From assembly GCA_013365325.1 (NCBI GenBank), contig JABVXV010000272.1, positions 22,849 through 86,848 of the forward strand: a DNA stretch of 64,000 nt, written 5' to 3'. Within the stretch, counting starts at the first letter, position 1, and each line of letters starts with the position of its first letter. The stretch comes from Dipetalonema caudispina. Taxonomy: Eukaryota > Nematoda > Chromadorea > Rhabditida > Onchocercidae. This document shows positions 13,701-36,400 of the stretch, piece by piece. The notes below the pieces were generated by a model, which was given only the letters and a program-made list of their open reading frames with translations, did no database searches and was not told the DNA's origin. Made by a program: the position numbers and the translations under genes.

Positions 13701-15510
13701 TTACTCATTTTGTATGTTCGTATTGAGTAACGTAGCGTTGTTTCATTAACCTTTTTAGCGCACATGTCACCAGAACCCACACTTCATGTTTTAATATTTT
13801 TCAAATGTAATTATTTTTCAGTTTTCCCACAAAGCATTGACAAGAATGACTCCTAAACTAACTGTTCTATTCAGATATGTTAGATGACCCTTACCATCGT
13901 AGTTATCTGATGGTTTTTTCAGCAATTAGATGATGATCTTCTGCAATAAATTGGCTAACATCTGAGTTGGCCGATATTTATAATGCATGAAGATTGAGTT
14001 TCCGAATAGATCCGATGCAAGAAAGGAATTTCGGACAAATGTAAATCCCGTGGGGAATTCTCTTTTATAGTCTTGTGAGAACAATCTAGCACTGCCAGCA
14101 ATGACTCATTGATACACTTTACTCTTTTGATTGATATTTAGTGCAATAAGTGATTTCACTGGTAATTTCTTGTTTTCTTCCTGAAAATTGCTGAGTCCAA
14201 AATTTATTTTAAAATGATTTAAATTCATTTATGTGATATTCGAAATAATCGAAATAAGAAGCAAAAATGACGAAATATTTCCGTGTTTAAAAATACATAA
14301 TTCAGCAGGATGGTATAGCAAAATTATAATGATGATAATGATGAAGATAATGACAATTATAGTGATGGTGATGGTGTAGGTGACGACAATCATGTAAATA
14401 TCAGAAATTAAACATTAAGACTATTTGTCAAATGCTTGCTCGAAATATCTAATCGGACTGAATAACCTTTACGATTTTTTCGTTTCTTCCTTTCTCTTCT
14501 CTTCTTCTGTAACAAACTTCTCGTCATTCATTCTTTTTGTCGGATAATTTTCTCTTTTTTTCTCGAGTTAAAAGTACATTTTAAAATACAAAAACATTCA
14601 AGGAATAACTAAAATTCTCAATAATTACAATGATTATAAACAATAATTATAGGACTAATAATAATTACAATGGTGATGTATGATTTTTTTTCTTGATTTT
14701 TTTATTTCCTTTTTTTGATAGAATACGACCAACTGAGTTGCTTTGGGAAGTAAGAAATTGAGATGACCTGTTTTATCCCGGATTGTTATCGAACTACCTA
14801 CCCACTATCATTCAACAACAAATCGCTAAAAATAATCAAGATAGCCATTGCTTTTGTTTTTTCTTCTTTTTTTCCTTTTTTTTTTTATTAAAAAAGACCA
14901 TCTTTTCAATTTGAATTGAAGAAGTTATCATGTGAAAATTTGTTGGTAAACTTTTGAAAAATTTCAATTTTTAATTCATAATGAAATTCGGTCAACTTAT
15001 TTTTCTTTTCCCCTACTACAATCATCATGGAGTAACGGTTACATGAACAAATCAATTCATAATAACTAACTAACAGCTGTTTTGTAGCGAAATACGACAA
15101 CTAATCTAATAGTCGGGGACATCTCTTAAAATTGCCATCACTTTGTTACCCTCAATATTTCCGACATTGCTTTCCTCCTACCTACCCCCTAGAACTCGTC
15201 CTTTCTTCCTTTAAACTTATCTCTATTTCCATCTAATCTTCTTCTCTTTTTTGTTATTCCAAGAAATCTACATACATTTCTATTGCAATTCACATTGACT
15301 GCTTTGCTTGTTTCCCTTACCTGCCTATTTCATCATTCATTACGCAAATTATTGTCGATTGTCGCTGCTCCGACTGATACTGATGATAGATACGCTTTTC
15401 ATAACAAACATTACACATCCGGTATCATACCATTACCGTAAATATATGAACTGCTCTATTTCACCAGAATTTAAGGCTTCTAAAGGGTAAAGTTCATACC
15501 TCCTCCCTTT

Positions 15511-15556
15511 CTCTCTCTCTCTCCATACAAAAAAAAAAAAAAAAAAAAAAAAAAAA
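15511..15556. repeat. (CT)n followed by a 28-base poly-A run
   Basis: CTCTCTCTCTCTCC followed by CATAC and 28 adenines. Typical of the many homopolymer tracts in this window; no target-site duplication or coding remnant was seen that would mark a retroposed copy. Confidence 0.9.
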
Positions 15557-16254
15557 GAAAACAGTGCTCTGCATGATATGTAGTGTTAATTTTTGCTTAA
15601 GTTCTGTCCTCCTTACCCTTTACTTGAATTTTTCTGCCCTAAAACCGATTTCGATACAAATTGCTTAATTTAAAATTTTTGAAAGTTATCTTCCTACAGC
15701 TGAAGATAATTGTCATCAAACAATATCACTTGTATATATTAATATGTGTATGTATGTATGTATGTGTGTGTATGTGTATGTGGATGTACTTGTATGTATA
15801 TTGTCTGTTGTTTCTTATCTATATAATTGATGTATATTATCAAACATTCTGCACTCAAACAGCATACGTAAAATTGGCAATCATGCATAAAATTGCGATC
15901 GTTGTCGTTATTACCGTTGGATGGGTGTCATTGTGAAACATTCCTTTAAAAATGCACTGAAATTTATTATTGACTGCAAAATTCCAATTTCACTATAAAA
16001 ATTTTAATGCTGATAAGATGTTCATTATTGTTATCACTTGGAACTATCATCGATTCTTCTTTTTTTTAGTGATAACACTTCTTACAGATCACTTTCATTA
16101 ATGGTAAGAAATAGTTGTTCGCTAATTCTTGCTATTTTAATGCCTTTAACTTATTTTATGTCTTTGAAATTTTCATCATCATTTGAGAGCAAAATTAATA
16201 ATTACTAATTATCAGTGTTAGGAATGAAATTGATATCGCATGAAAAAATTTGTG

Positions 16255-16377
16255 TTAAAGGTGCACATACAACTGCAATATTTTGAACTGCAGAAATTCT
16301 TTTTTAATTGATTGAATTTCAATTGGACAATGCTTCTGTCCTTGTGATTTGCCCGTTTCGACGACTTCCACTGCCAT
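16255..16377 (-). CDS. Possible 40-codon small open frame
   Basis: A minus-strand frame starting MAVEVVETGKSQGQKH and ending LQLYVHL before TAA. The first half is G+C-richer than its surroundings; the second half is ordinary A+T-rich sequence. No splice signal or domain supports it, so chance is the leading explanation. Confidence 0.1.
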   Translation of the reverse strand: MAVEVVETGKSQGQKHCPIEIQSIKKEFLQFKILQLYVHL

Positions 16378-16427
16378 GTATATAGCAAATCATTTTGAGC
16401 ACTTTAGTTCTGGTTTTTCATTTTTTG

Positions 16428-16428
<1 letters not shown>

Positions 16429-16460
<32 letters not shown>
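16429..16460. repeat. 32-base poly-T run
   Basis: Thirty-two thymines followed directly by CAG. It resembles an overlong splice acceptor, but no coding frame follows on the plus strand. Confidence 0.95.
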
Positions 16461-19400
16461 CAGAACAAAGGATAAGAAGAAACGGTAAGTTGATGATGAA
16501 GGACTGGAAGACTGCATAATCTTAGTTTTCTGGACATGTATGAATTGTTTATATTTTGTTGACTGAGAAAATTTTTCTGGGTCAAAATAATCCGGTTGTT
16601 TTGTTAGTGATGTTAGAGATAATGCAAACGAGATATTTCGATTTTTTACCTCGTCCATCTTACCATCTTCACGGAATTTATTTTAATTTGAAAAATGATT
16701 AGTTCTGAGTTAGAAGCTTTTACCTGTAACTATTTCAAGAAAAGAACTGGATTTCCTATAGACAACTTCTAAGAGTGTGTACGATTGAATTTGCCAATTG
16801 AGGATTAAAAGTAGAAAAACTATGCAACTCAAGATGATAAAAAAAAATTCAGACAACACGGTAGCCTTATAATCATTTTTAATTTTTAGTTATTTTGTTT
16901 ATCGATGATTGAAAAATAAATCATTTCAAACAAGCTGTTTTTAACGATAGGATAGTTTGAAATCTTTAAAGAATATATAAATCATTTGCTCACGGAATAT
17001 CATTACTATGCGGTTTACAAAATGTATGCAATCTTCCTAAAAATTTGATTAAAATTTGCCAGATTTAATTATGAGAAGTAGCTATTGATTAGATGGGATA
17101 TGTTCTGAGGTTTTATAAATTAACATTTAAACATTGTACTCAACTAGAGTTTGGGAACTAACTTTTTCCTTAATTTAGCCAATTAAAAAAGGTAGAGTCG
17201 TACTTCTTAGAAATTTTCAGGTTTCTGGTATCCAGGATCAAATAGAAATTAATAGTTAGGTAAAAGTGCTTTGATATTGAAATCGTCATTTTGATTTGAA
17301 TTCCGTAATTCAGAATTAGAATATTTATTACAATATTTGACATTTTTACATTAATGACCGTTTGGAAATTGAACATCGATCGATAAACCTTTATTTCTTC
17401 TTGCAACGTTTTTGGAGCGGACCAATTATTTTTTATAAACCGTTTCCTGAAATCTGCTTATGTATTATGTGCCCTTTATTTGTATAACATTTACCTTCCC
17501 TTTCAACTTTTAAAATTTGGATGTCTTGTGTGCTTTTTCAATTAACTTATCTAAAATTCATTCTCACCCTACACACTTAAGTGTAATTGCAATGATTATT
17601 ACGGATGCTTTTCCCATTTCATCAAAATATTTGCATTTGATCGATATAATATTACGAAATTTAAAATATTTCATCAATTAGTACTTTATTCACTGAATTC
17701 AATTGGAATTCAACTTTCAAACTGTTTTATTATCATTGTTATAAATTAATTCATTTTACTTATTGTTTGTGGTAAATGTATTTTCTGTACCATAGGTTTA
17801 AAAGTAAATTTTAACAAAATCTATTTCTAGGTTTACGACTTAATGTTGGTTTAACATAAGATTTTATTCAAATATTTCGAAATGGTTCCCCGGCGATAAA
17901 TTTCATGGCGATGTCATTTAGACATAGTGACCGAAAATCAAATTTGCATAAGGCAATTTATTATTTCATGCGTATATCGTTCCTAATGGTGTTTGTTTAA
18001 GAAGATATACCGCTAATTAATCTCTTGCCTGGATAAGTAGCCAAGAATTGTTGCTCAGCTGATATGCATTTTTTGTTTGTCTCAATTGAAACTCTTTTAT
18101 TTCATTGATTTAAGAAGTAAATCCTGTTGAAAGCGAAACATGGTATGAATTTAAATTAATTATCAGAAGAGTTTTAGACAAATTAATCTTTCACAAGAAA
18201 ATTAGGGAAGAGAGAAGAAAGAATGGAGAAAGGAGTGATCGTTTCGCTATCTGAGCATGAATGAATGAATAGAATGAATGCATAAACAACAATATCATAG
18301 TTAATCTCTTCCAATTTGTTGCTTTTATAACAATAATCGACTCAATATCAATCACGTTGTTAATTAATTAAGACGTTAATAAATGCTTAAAAGCTTTATT
18401 TCCTCTCAAATCCTTGAGTAGCGGAACGGTATGAAAGTTAAAAACGTTACTACTGGGACGTTCGGGGAGATATTTATCCAAGATGAAGCGATTGAAAGGA
18501 AATTTTGATAGCAAGAACTAGATAAGGTTAAGAATGGCGATTCGGATACAGTAAATGATGGATTATCCATTGTTATCGGTCATTATCCTTTCCAAGCTAA
18601 CTTCTCGTAACACAATGTTTTTCGTTAGGTTAGATTTCCATATTTGTATGATTTTGATTTTAATTTTCTCTTCAAGAATGGTGCATTTCTTGAAACAACA
18701 TAAAATTTTTTAATAATTAGAAATCAAAAAAGTGCTCGCAGTAAAAGTTTTCGACATTATTAACTTTATTAAATTTTTCCACATTTCCAGACTCTCAAAA
18801 TGTTGTAACTTCATTTGAATCATTTAAACCGGCATATAATTTTATTATTGGTTAAATTAATTTCATCTCAACTTTTCTGAAGAAGAAATGCAATAATATA
18901 TAGCAATCGACTTTTATTTGTTTTTAAATGATCGTATCAATCATATTTTTCTCTTTTAAATAAATAATTGCTTTCCTGTAAAAAAATGATTGTGGTTTAA
19001 AAAAAAGTATATAATAAATCCCTTTTCCTCAAATTTGCAACAATTACAACTTCCTGAGTGTTGTCTTTTTTCCTATTTTGTATTCAACATGAGGTTAATG
19101 CACTTTATGTTATCTCTCCAAAAGAGAAAATTACTTGAAGAATTGAATTACAATTTCCTGTCACAAAAGTATTTCTTGCATCAGCATTCCAAATTTGTTT
19201 ATTTTTCAGCTAGGACTTTATTGTGCTTTGAAATCAAAAGCTTCGATGAGTATTTTACTATTGAATAGGGTAGAATTTGAGTGTAAATCCAAGCGAAATT
19301 ATTTCCTTTCTCAAGTTCATAAAAATAAATTTCAGTATTTTTGTAATGGATTGTTTTTCTACAAGAAGTCCTTGATAAGCTTAAAATAGTCGTAATGAAA

Positions 19401-20580
19401 AATAACCCTTTGAATCGGAGGCAACAATAACAATCGGAACTATAATATCATGACAATAATAACTGCTATTACTTCATGTATTAAAAGCTAAAAAACAGTA
19501 GCAAACATGGCATGTATAGTGAAATTATTGAACTGATACTGGCTTGATACGGTTCGTTAACCCCGTTGTTCGTCGAAGAGTACGTTTTGTGGAAACAGAT
19601 GGAGGAATGAACTCTATTTGAATTAAGAATAACAGATGTATCACTCTTATCCAATATATCCACTTTTTCCTTTTCCATTATTTTTATGCCATATGGAGTA
19701 TGACGTAAATAGGGAAATGAATATTTGGAAAATTAATTTACTTTATAAAGGGCAAATTTTGAAAAATACTTCAACGTTTTACTGAAATATTTTATGATCA
19801 GAAATGTTACACTGTTATTTCTTTTTTTTTTTTTTGAAAACGATCTGAAAAAAATTTTGTCACTGTGAAAAAAATTCACCCTAACCTTTTTTCCCTGGCT
19901 TCAATAATTGTAAAATTTTTGCTAATTTCTAAAGCACAATAGTATTTGTTGTTGAAAGGTTGGAATCATAGGTTGTTCACATTAACACAAGAAAATAACA
20001 TTATGAAAAGGAAAAGTGATACAATCTGGTTACTGTGACCATTTAATTGCTTTATGATTTATGCTCTTTTACAATTTATTTTCTCTTTTTTAAAGCAAAG
20101 TTTTTCCAATCGATAACAATAGTTTGTTGGATATTCTGTGATGAATAATGACCGCTAATGTTGTTGCTTGATAATGAAAATGAATAATTCAACTAATCAA
20201 TATATGAGGAAATTAAAAACTTGAAGTTAAATTTAAAAAAAAAATTATTGGTACCAGTTTGATGATGTTTTTAAAACTTCTTTCTTCCCAGTGTAGGCTA
20301 AAATAAATTGTAAATACTTCTATCTTAATGCTAAAAAATGAATTCTTACAAGATTTTCTTACACAGTATATTGTATTCCAATGTATGCTTGACCTTGCCC
20401 CATGTTCTTTCCATGTTTTCTTTCGTGTCACAGCAAATGTCATCCAGCCACTTCATCATCAATATATATAGATCGTATTTCTTGTCCTTCTTTTCTCCTC
20501 CTCCTTCCTTCCCTCTTCTTTTCCATTCGAAAAGAGAGGATGAACATTTTACCTCTGGCCAGTTTTATTTACCAAATTCA

Positions 20581-20600
20581 TTTTACTTTCAGAGTTAAAC
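20581..20600 (+). promoter_or_regulatory. Probable spliced-leader acceptor of the Skeletor-like gene
   Basis: The sequence TTTTACTTTCAG ends at 20592, eight bases before the ATG at 20601 that starts a signal peptide. A splice acceptor with no coding exon upstream and a few bases of leader before ATG is the usual form of a nematode trans-splice site. A normal cis-spliced 5' UTR exon is the alternative. Confidence 0.6.
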
Positions 20601-23600
20601 ATGGTATCAAGTTTTCGCTCGCATTTATTTGCTTGCTTCTTAGCAATTTTATCAGGTATTTCAAGAATTTCCCAATTGTACTTCTATCATCCAAATGATC
20701 CCAAGCGGACAATAATACCTTTTTTTTTTTTTTGAAAGTTGTAATTATTGAACCATTAAATATTTGAATGGATTCCTTCAACTGCTCTTCTATTTAATAT
20801 AAAGTGGAGAAATCAATGTTAAAAATATCTCCAGTTGTGAACATTTGCAAAAGAAGTTCATTTCAGGTGCAAGAGCTGATTCTAACTTAACAATTAATTC
20901 CTACGATCCTGAATATGGGGTATATATTGGTGAATTACCCGATCCATCAGATGCAGATATTAAAGGACGAGTTTATATCGTAAATGAAACAACTTTGCAA
21001 ATCATCAATTTTACTTATAATGGCAAAGCACCAGGTGAGTTAAATTTCAGTGCACGTCTTAAAATTACAATCATTCTGGAACTCTGTCTATCTCCATTTC
21101 CGTAATTCATCTTCTGTATGTTCAAAAATTTCCGGAAAATTAATTTAGGATCTTCTGAAGAACCATAGTAAATTCCCATTAATACTTTCCATCTATTTTT
21201 AGCTTCATTGTTGATTTTAATTATTTAAATGTATTCAAGTAGATTGAAATTAAAAATCAGAAAGAAGAAAATTGATTAGAAAAACGAAGCCTTTGGAAGG
21301 TGATACTTCAAGATGAATATTGATATTTTCCAATGCAGGCTTCAAAATTGGGTCAGTCGGAAATCTACATTAATGAGAAGAATTAAACGGATGAATTCAT
21401 GCGTTTAAATAAATGGATGATCTGCTGTGATGAATAGGAAGGGGAGGAGATGAGAATGGGGTACTCATTTGACCTCCTGCGGTGCAAATGTATAAGTTCA
21501 TTTTAATTTTTATGCAAAATTGTCGAGTTTAATTTTAGTAATTTACAATTTCCAATATTAATTCAAAAATTCGACCTTATATTCCTCTATTATGCCTATG
21601 TTCATTGTTAACTCATTATAATTGTCGTGTTAATTGTTTATTAATTGTATCACTATCATCAAATTGATGCTTATGTGTGTGATAAGTATGTAAATAAGAC
21701 GCAGAAATAATTTCTAAGATTTCAAGTTTCCGATTTACAGAATCACTAAGATAGTTCATGATGGAAATCGGAACTTCTGAGTTCACTAATATAAACAGGT
21801 CTCAGATAGAGTAGCTCGATATGAACTGATCATGCCCTATAAAAGAACACATTCTTAAGATTCACTCAATATTGGAATTAAAAGTGAACTATTTCTTAAT
21901 TTTTTTCTATTTCTCAGATTTACAAAGCTAGCAGTACAGAAGTAGCACTGAATTCATGATCTTTGAACCATAATAATCGTTGATTTTTATGTGACGAATA
22001 ATGTCAATTTTTGCATTTGTCATTCAGTTATTTTTTTTTTTTGATCAAATATTTACTACCATCAGTACATTCAGTTCAGTTTAAAAGAAAAAAAAAGAAA
22101 ATGTAAAATGACCTATTATCTTCATTCTATTTCTACCCATTATCATTCGTTGTAGTAAAGTGTTTTGATCTTCCAATACGTTTAATGAGATAGAATACAC
22201 ATTATCCGTTTTCCGCTTTTTCAAGTTGCATTTGGATGAAATGTTACGGCAGGTGAGAGGACATTAAAAGGCTTGCAAGATTTCGTCGGTTTAAGAGCAT
22301 CATACATTCTTAATATCTACTTTATGCTCTAATCTACTTTATGCTTTTGCTTATAATCCAGCGCTTAATTTTCATCCTTCTGTTCTCTCCTTTTTTAATC
22401 CTTCATTTCCTTGTTCACGCCGATGACATTTTTGCTTATGTCACAGTTGCTATCAGAATTTGAAATTGATGAGATGCTAGGAGTCGTGAATTAGTTTCCT
22501 CTGTTTGGGATAATTGAATTTACTCCTCGCTTGCGTATCATTTAATTGCATAGTATCCAATGACAAGTATGCATTTTGCGGCTTCCTTTTGTAATGTAAT
22601 CAAAAATCAGTTGAAATACTATGCAAAATTAATCTATCTGTAAGACTTCCTCTAAATGATTTAGACGAATAATCATTTCATAAATGAAGCATCAAAAATC
22701 AATGAAGTAGCTCCCCCATAAATCCCGAAGAAAATGTAGCACGTGCTGAAATCTTAAATTTATGGATTTAGGAGCTTTAATATTGTTGAGTCTTTTGGCA
22801 TCTACAGCAAGAAAAGAAAAAAAAAAAAAAAAAAAAAGCGAAACGTATTCATTCATTTCCATTACCATTACTTCTACTATTCAACAAAGAATGTTTATTT
22901 ATTAGAGATTTAAAAGAAAGATCTACCAATTATAATTCCTATTTAATTTCGGTCATTAATAATTTCAGATCTATACTTTTGGTTGGATCAAAGTGATGCA
23001 CCATCTGTTGACGGTCTCAAGATTCCGTCGTTTGAATTTGGGTATGTTTGTTTGTATAACTTAAATTCGTCATACTATAGATAAATCCAACAGAATTTTA
23101 CAGTGGAAAATTTGACAACAAGTTATCTTTATTTTACTTCAAGTGAAAAATGGTTGGTTGTAGGATTGCTCCAATTGGTCCGTACAAGAATGCAGAACGA
23201 GTTGTATTGGTATTGCCTGGGCTTCACAAAATTAGCTCATTCAAAAGTTTCTCTCTATTCTGCTTTAAATTTGAGGTAAATCTGTTAAATTCGAGGTAAT
23301 TAGTTATATGTAAATTAGTTTCAGTGAAAATTTTCAATACACAAATCTAGAAAATAAGATGAAGGTAATTTGTTACACTTTGAAAGCTGAAAAAAAATTA
23401 CTTCTAGAAATATGAATCTTTCAGTAATGATTATTTCTGCCTTAGAAGCATTGATAAATTTCAGCATAACTTTGGCACAGTCCTGATTCCGGATACTGTG
23501 GTTATCCCGAAACCACAATTTCTAGCTACCGAATTACGTGGTAGCCGGTATAGTGTTGGCTCGGGGCCTATTTTGATAATTGACAGAAGGACAATCAAGA

Positions 23601-25956
23601 TTTTCGGATTTACCTTTGATGGTGATAAAGCACCAGGTAGGACTTTCAGTCAGATTTTATCAATTTCATCGAATTTCAAAATTTCTGATCTAATAACATA
23701 AATTCTCTCTTAGACGGCTACTTTTTTGTTGGTCGAGGACCGAATGTTGCACATGATTCTGGAGTCAAAGTACCGATACGTGGAAGAGATACTGCGGGAA
23801 TGTAAGTTTAACAATATCTGAATAATAATTTTCCTAATATAATAAACTAAATCTAGGTTGCTGTTTCAGATCGCTAGCATTATTTTAGTTGCAAAATTTA
23901 GAGTTTTGGTATTTCGGGTTAGCTAACTGTTTTTCCCTTTTGAGATCCGTTACTCATTTAGCAAAAAAAAAAAAAAGAAAAAAATGAATATGATGGAATT
24001 TTCTAATTCCGAAAAGTTCATGAGTAGTGGCTGTTCACGTTTTTAGGATAACCGCAATGAATGAACGATATCGAGGTGGACAGGATATAATCATAGATTT
24101 ACCTGCAGAATACGACATTAATCATATCGATTGGTTATCCGTTTACTGCTATAAATTTCGGGTTGATTTCGGACATGTACCTATTATGAATGTGTCCCAA
24201 AGAATACCTCCTTATGTACCACCCCAGAAACGAGTAAGTCAATTCCTTGTATTCAAAACTATTACGAATGTTTCTCCAAGATTACTCGCTATGTTTACAT
24301 AACTTCTCCTATTAAAATTACTTACCAATAAATTGTGGAATTTTTTGATGGCTCGTTTAATTTAAGAATATTTGAAAATCAGAAAAAGATGGATTAAACA
24401 AACCTTCATTTATCCAAAAATACATATAGGACACAAACATTGCATTACAATTTCCTCAACCGTCTTTCTCCACCAAATTGAAGTATTGACAAGAACATTT
24501 ATGTTTCTGATACCAATATCCTAAAATAACTTAGTGATTCTTAGACTAGCTCTTCAGCAGTTATTATATTCATTTAATCATTTTTTAGTTCGATGATACA
24601 GAACTTTCCAAAATTGACGGTTGGCCGTTAATTTCACTGCTGGGGACAGATGATCGTTTAAATTTTACATTTCAATTAGGACCACCTGGTGGTCGACGAG
24701 GTTATCAGGTAGTTTTTTGCTTCTCTGACAAGAGATGTTCTTTAATGAAATGTTGATATTGTGGATTAGATTTTTGAAAAGAACCAGCGGAAACTTTTTT
24801 TCTCTTACAGTTTATGGCACACGCTAGGCCAGCAAAGTATGTGTGGTATGTGAATGGTTATTTGGCTGATATTTATTTGAAACGTGGTGTCACATATACA
24901 TTCAAGTAAATTTTGAAAAAGTTTGCACGTTTTATAATTACGAAATTATAAAGAAGAGTAGATCTTTTAAGAATTTTGCTGTTTCTGCATATGAAATCTC
25001 CAGTGAGAAATAAATATAAATTTGTTGACAGAGCGGAAACGATCACCCTAAGAACAAAAAGTTGTTTTAAGTGTCATGGGAATTATTTTAAATCCAAATC
25101 TTTACATGTCAGCATTAATGATGATGAATGTTTTTAGTGTCGAAGGTGGTAATGATAAGTCTACAAGCGATTTTTATAATCCGTTGTACATATCAGATGA
25201 TCCGTTTGGTGGATACGCTAAATTATCCAATGATGAACGAGAAGTACGAGAATATTTCTTAGTTTATGGGAAATTTGATGGTTTTCACTTTTATTTTTTG
25301 CATCTTTGAATTCAAATTTCTTAATCCATTTAAGTCTTATTTATTTAGAAAATGTTTAGCTAAATTTCAGCAAGTAAAAATAGTGGCTGGACACAACCCA
25401 AATGAAACAGCTGGTCGCCTATGTTTATGGTCTCATGATGGTGGAGACGATGAGGATGCTGATAAATTCGGCAGTTTCATTGAGTATCGGCGTTCACTTA
25501 AGTTAAAATGCATTGAAACATCCAAAACAGCAACTTTCCACTTCACTCCAACAGCTGAAACACCCGATACTCTCTATTACCAAGTAACTTTCCCACAATG
25601 AGGATACATTCATTCAGTTTATGTTCAACTTTTCAAATTAGATGAGTTTTCTTCCTAATCTTTAGGCATTTTAAAACTCACTTATTGGTTTTTAATGTTT
25701 AGTGAAATTGTTACAGAGCTACTCAACATATAATATGGGCTGGAAGATCCATGTTGTGGATGATTTACCAAAAGATATCGCAGATTTTGTGGAAGAGCCA
25801 TATCAGTATGATATCTGGTTACAACAGCATAAATTGCTAAATGCGAGAGAGGGATCGTTATCCGGAGTTGCTTCATATTCTGGTATTCATATTTATGTCA
25901 TTCCATCAGTACTACGTTTCATGATATGCAGTGCTTTTGCTTTCATGTTACAGTGA
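20601..25956 (+). CDS. Skeletor-like protein: two DM13 domains, no DOMON domain
   Basis: Twelve exons: 20601-20655, 20867-21034, 22969-23041, 23164-23275, 23465-23636, 23714-23801, 24047-24233, 24589-24708, 24811-24905, 25138-25243, 25371-25583, 25717-25956. All are GT-AG and in phase, giving 542 codons plus TGA. Residues 1-22 form a signal peptide. DM13 domain 1 spans about 35-147 (GVYIGELPD, NGKAPDLYFWL, FGTVLIP) and domain 2 about 155-275 (DGDKAPDGYFFVGRG, IDWLSVYC, FGHVPIM). Residues 310-480 match the C-terminal region of Skeletor: GPPGGRRGYQ, TYTFNVEGGND, PLYISDDPFGGY, GRLCLW, DTLYYQSYSTYNMGWKIHVVD. In Skeletor a DOMON domain usually sits between the second DM13 and this region; only about 40 residues are present here. 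The last 25 residues are hydrophobic, suggesting a membrane or GPI-anchor signal. Family proteins act outside or at the spindle matrix; the role here is inferred. Confidence 0.9.
22820..22838. repeat. Poly-A run in intron 2 of the Skeletor-like gene
   Basis: About 19 adenines inside the 1.9 kb second intron (21035-22968), which is the longest intron of this gene and otherwise shows no feature. Confidence 0.85.
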
Positions 25957-27652
25957 GCTGACATTTGGTGCTAATCGATTGATCTCTTGAAGTTTTTCTA
26001 GGTAAACCATTTTTCATTTCAAGTTTCAGTTATTGTCCTTCATCATTTAATTCCAAATCGATTCCAGATCTCGTTTACAGCCAAAATCTCAATTTGAAAA
26101 CCAATACTTTTTTTAAACTGTCATAATCTATACCACATTTGGATGCTATCCAGTGCTTTTTCTAGATGTAAATGAGAAGGAGCTCCGAAATTTCAAAAAA
26201 GTTGAATGATTTGCATAAATAATATTAAATCCCGAAATATTGCACAACTGGACATAATATTTAATATGAAGACTATGAAGAGTACTGTAGAACTTGAGGA
26301 CAATATTTGCCGGCAATAACGAGCGTTGTGTTAGAGTATAATCATGATATTCTATAAAATAATAGACTCTAATTGTTAAATTGTTTACCTATATTCCGGT
26401 TAGCAGTTAAAATTTTAAGATTTGATTGAATTTTTTCACATGTTTCAAAGCATGCAAATTATTTATGGAAGTTTCCGTTACCTGGAATGCTTCCCTGATC
26501 TCTAAATTATAGCAGTAAGCAAAAAACTAAGAAACTTACTGTAAGATCAAACATTTGTTAAAAAGGCAAATTTTCCTCTTTACATTACAAACACCTTTCA
26601 GTTCTATGTTTAGCTGAGTAAGTTTGAAATTCAACAAAGAGGAAAACGAGGCACTTTCATCGTTGACTTAAATTAAAGAACAATTATACAAAGATTTTAC
26701 ATCGTGTACAAACATTATCATCTATCATTTAACATCTTATTTTCTTGACACAATGATGTATGTTAAAATCCCTTCATAGCTATTTCAATGCCTCTGAAGG
26801 CTTAGTAAAGTTGAATTATTACATTGGTCACTTACATTTCAATACTTCAAATATTGTAAATTGATGGAGTACCTTGCCTTCCACACTATTCATTTATCTA
26901 TGTCGTATATTGAAAGTAACATTTGTCCACTGTCAACTACCAACAAAACCTATCGCTTGGAAATACCTAATAATAAAACAGTAAAATGGCCATTTACTAC
27001 AGAGTAAGTGCTACAAAATTACTTTTTATCACTTGAAATCATACCAACTTTGAGACAATTAAGTCTTTTCCCAAAAGCTTTTTTCTCTCTTTCTCAGAAT
27101 AAAACGTACAGATTATACATTATATTTTATTTCTGATTATAAGTAATATACAGTTAGAAAGACTAGGTGAAAAAAAAAAAAAAAAAAAAATCAGGTCAAA
27201 ATACAATGAAATGTCTAAGTCAATTTCTAAGAAAAATGATTGGCTAATACATATTGAGAATACAATGAAAATGAAAAACACGCCAGTGTGAAAACACCAA
27301 AGTCTATGGAAAATTTGAAAATTATGATCACAACGATGAAAATGATGAAATGCTTATTGATATGGAGTGTAGAGCCAAGTGATACACAAAAAAACCATGA
27401 TGTTAACATGAAATGATAAAAACTATTCAAAATTATTGATTTCTTAAAAATTAGAGGGAAAATATTTTTTACCAAACGATGGCTTCCCATTCACCGTATA
27501 TGATTGATGGGTATCTTCAATGAAGATTGTATTGGAATAGAATAACACACAAACATTTATGTACAGCACAACATATTAATTACAATTCTTATCAAACTTT
27601 TGATCAATACTTTATGCGTATTTTCGAAGTACCATTCTGTTTTCTTGTTTTC

Positions 27653-27683
<31 letters not shown>

Positions 27684-27905
27684 TTAACTGAAAAATCTTT
27701 AACATTTTCGATTTCTCCCATTCAAAACAAATTTTTCAAAAGATTTTCAGATAATTTCCTTTGGGGAATCATTTAAATGTTAGAAATGATTGTAGTGTTC
27801 GGTTGTTTTTGACCAGCTTTAAAATTGTCGCGTAATTTTGGTCCTTTCAACGAGAAGTTGAATAAAACTTCCTAAATTCTGCCAATTTCAAAAATCTCAC
27901 AGAAG

Positions 27906-27938
<33 letters not shown>

Positions 27939-28066
27939 AGTCTGGACACTAAGTGAATTGAAATTTGCTAAAGAAATAAACAGATGATTTAAAAGTTAAA
28001 ATCTTTCAAAAACAGATACAAAATGCAGAAGAATGGAACGGTAGAACAGTAGAGGATGACACGGTG
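25957..28066. other. Convergent 3' intergenic region
   Basis: About 2.1 kb between the stops of the plus-strand Skeletor-like gene and the minus-strand SoxD gene. It must hold both 3' UTRs. It is very A+T-rich with poly-A runs near 27172-27190 and 27906-27937 and a broken poly-T tract near 27652-27685. I found no coding frame and no clear poly-A signal close to either stop. Confidence 0.6.
27906..27937. repeat. 32-base poly-A run
   Basis: Uninterrupted adenines about 130 bases beyond the SoxD stop codon, that is, in its probable 3' UTR, where it reads as poly-U in the transcript. Confidence 0.95.
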
Positions 28067-36386
<8,320 letters not shown>

Positions 36387-36400
36387 CTTGCAATAAAATT
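36387..36400 (-). promoter_or_regulatory. Probable splice acceptor before the SoxD start codon
   Basis: On the minus strand, TTTTATTGCAAG directly abuts the ATG at 36386. It can receive a spliced leader or an upstream 5' exon. It decides the start, because no in-frame coding sequence with a better start was found just upstream. Confidence 0.45.

Noticed and set aside
16429..16460. Poly-T plus CAG as a splice acceptor
   Set aside because: No open exon follows; it is one of many homopolymer runs in the window.
25032..25137. Exon starting at the acceptor before 25032 in the Skeletor-like gene
   Set aside because: It runs into a stop at once; the acceptor at 25137 restores the conserved TYTFNVEGGND motif.
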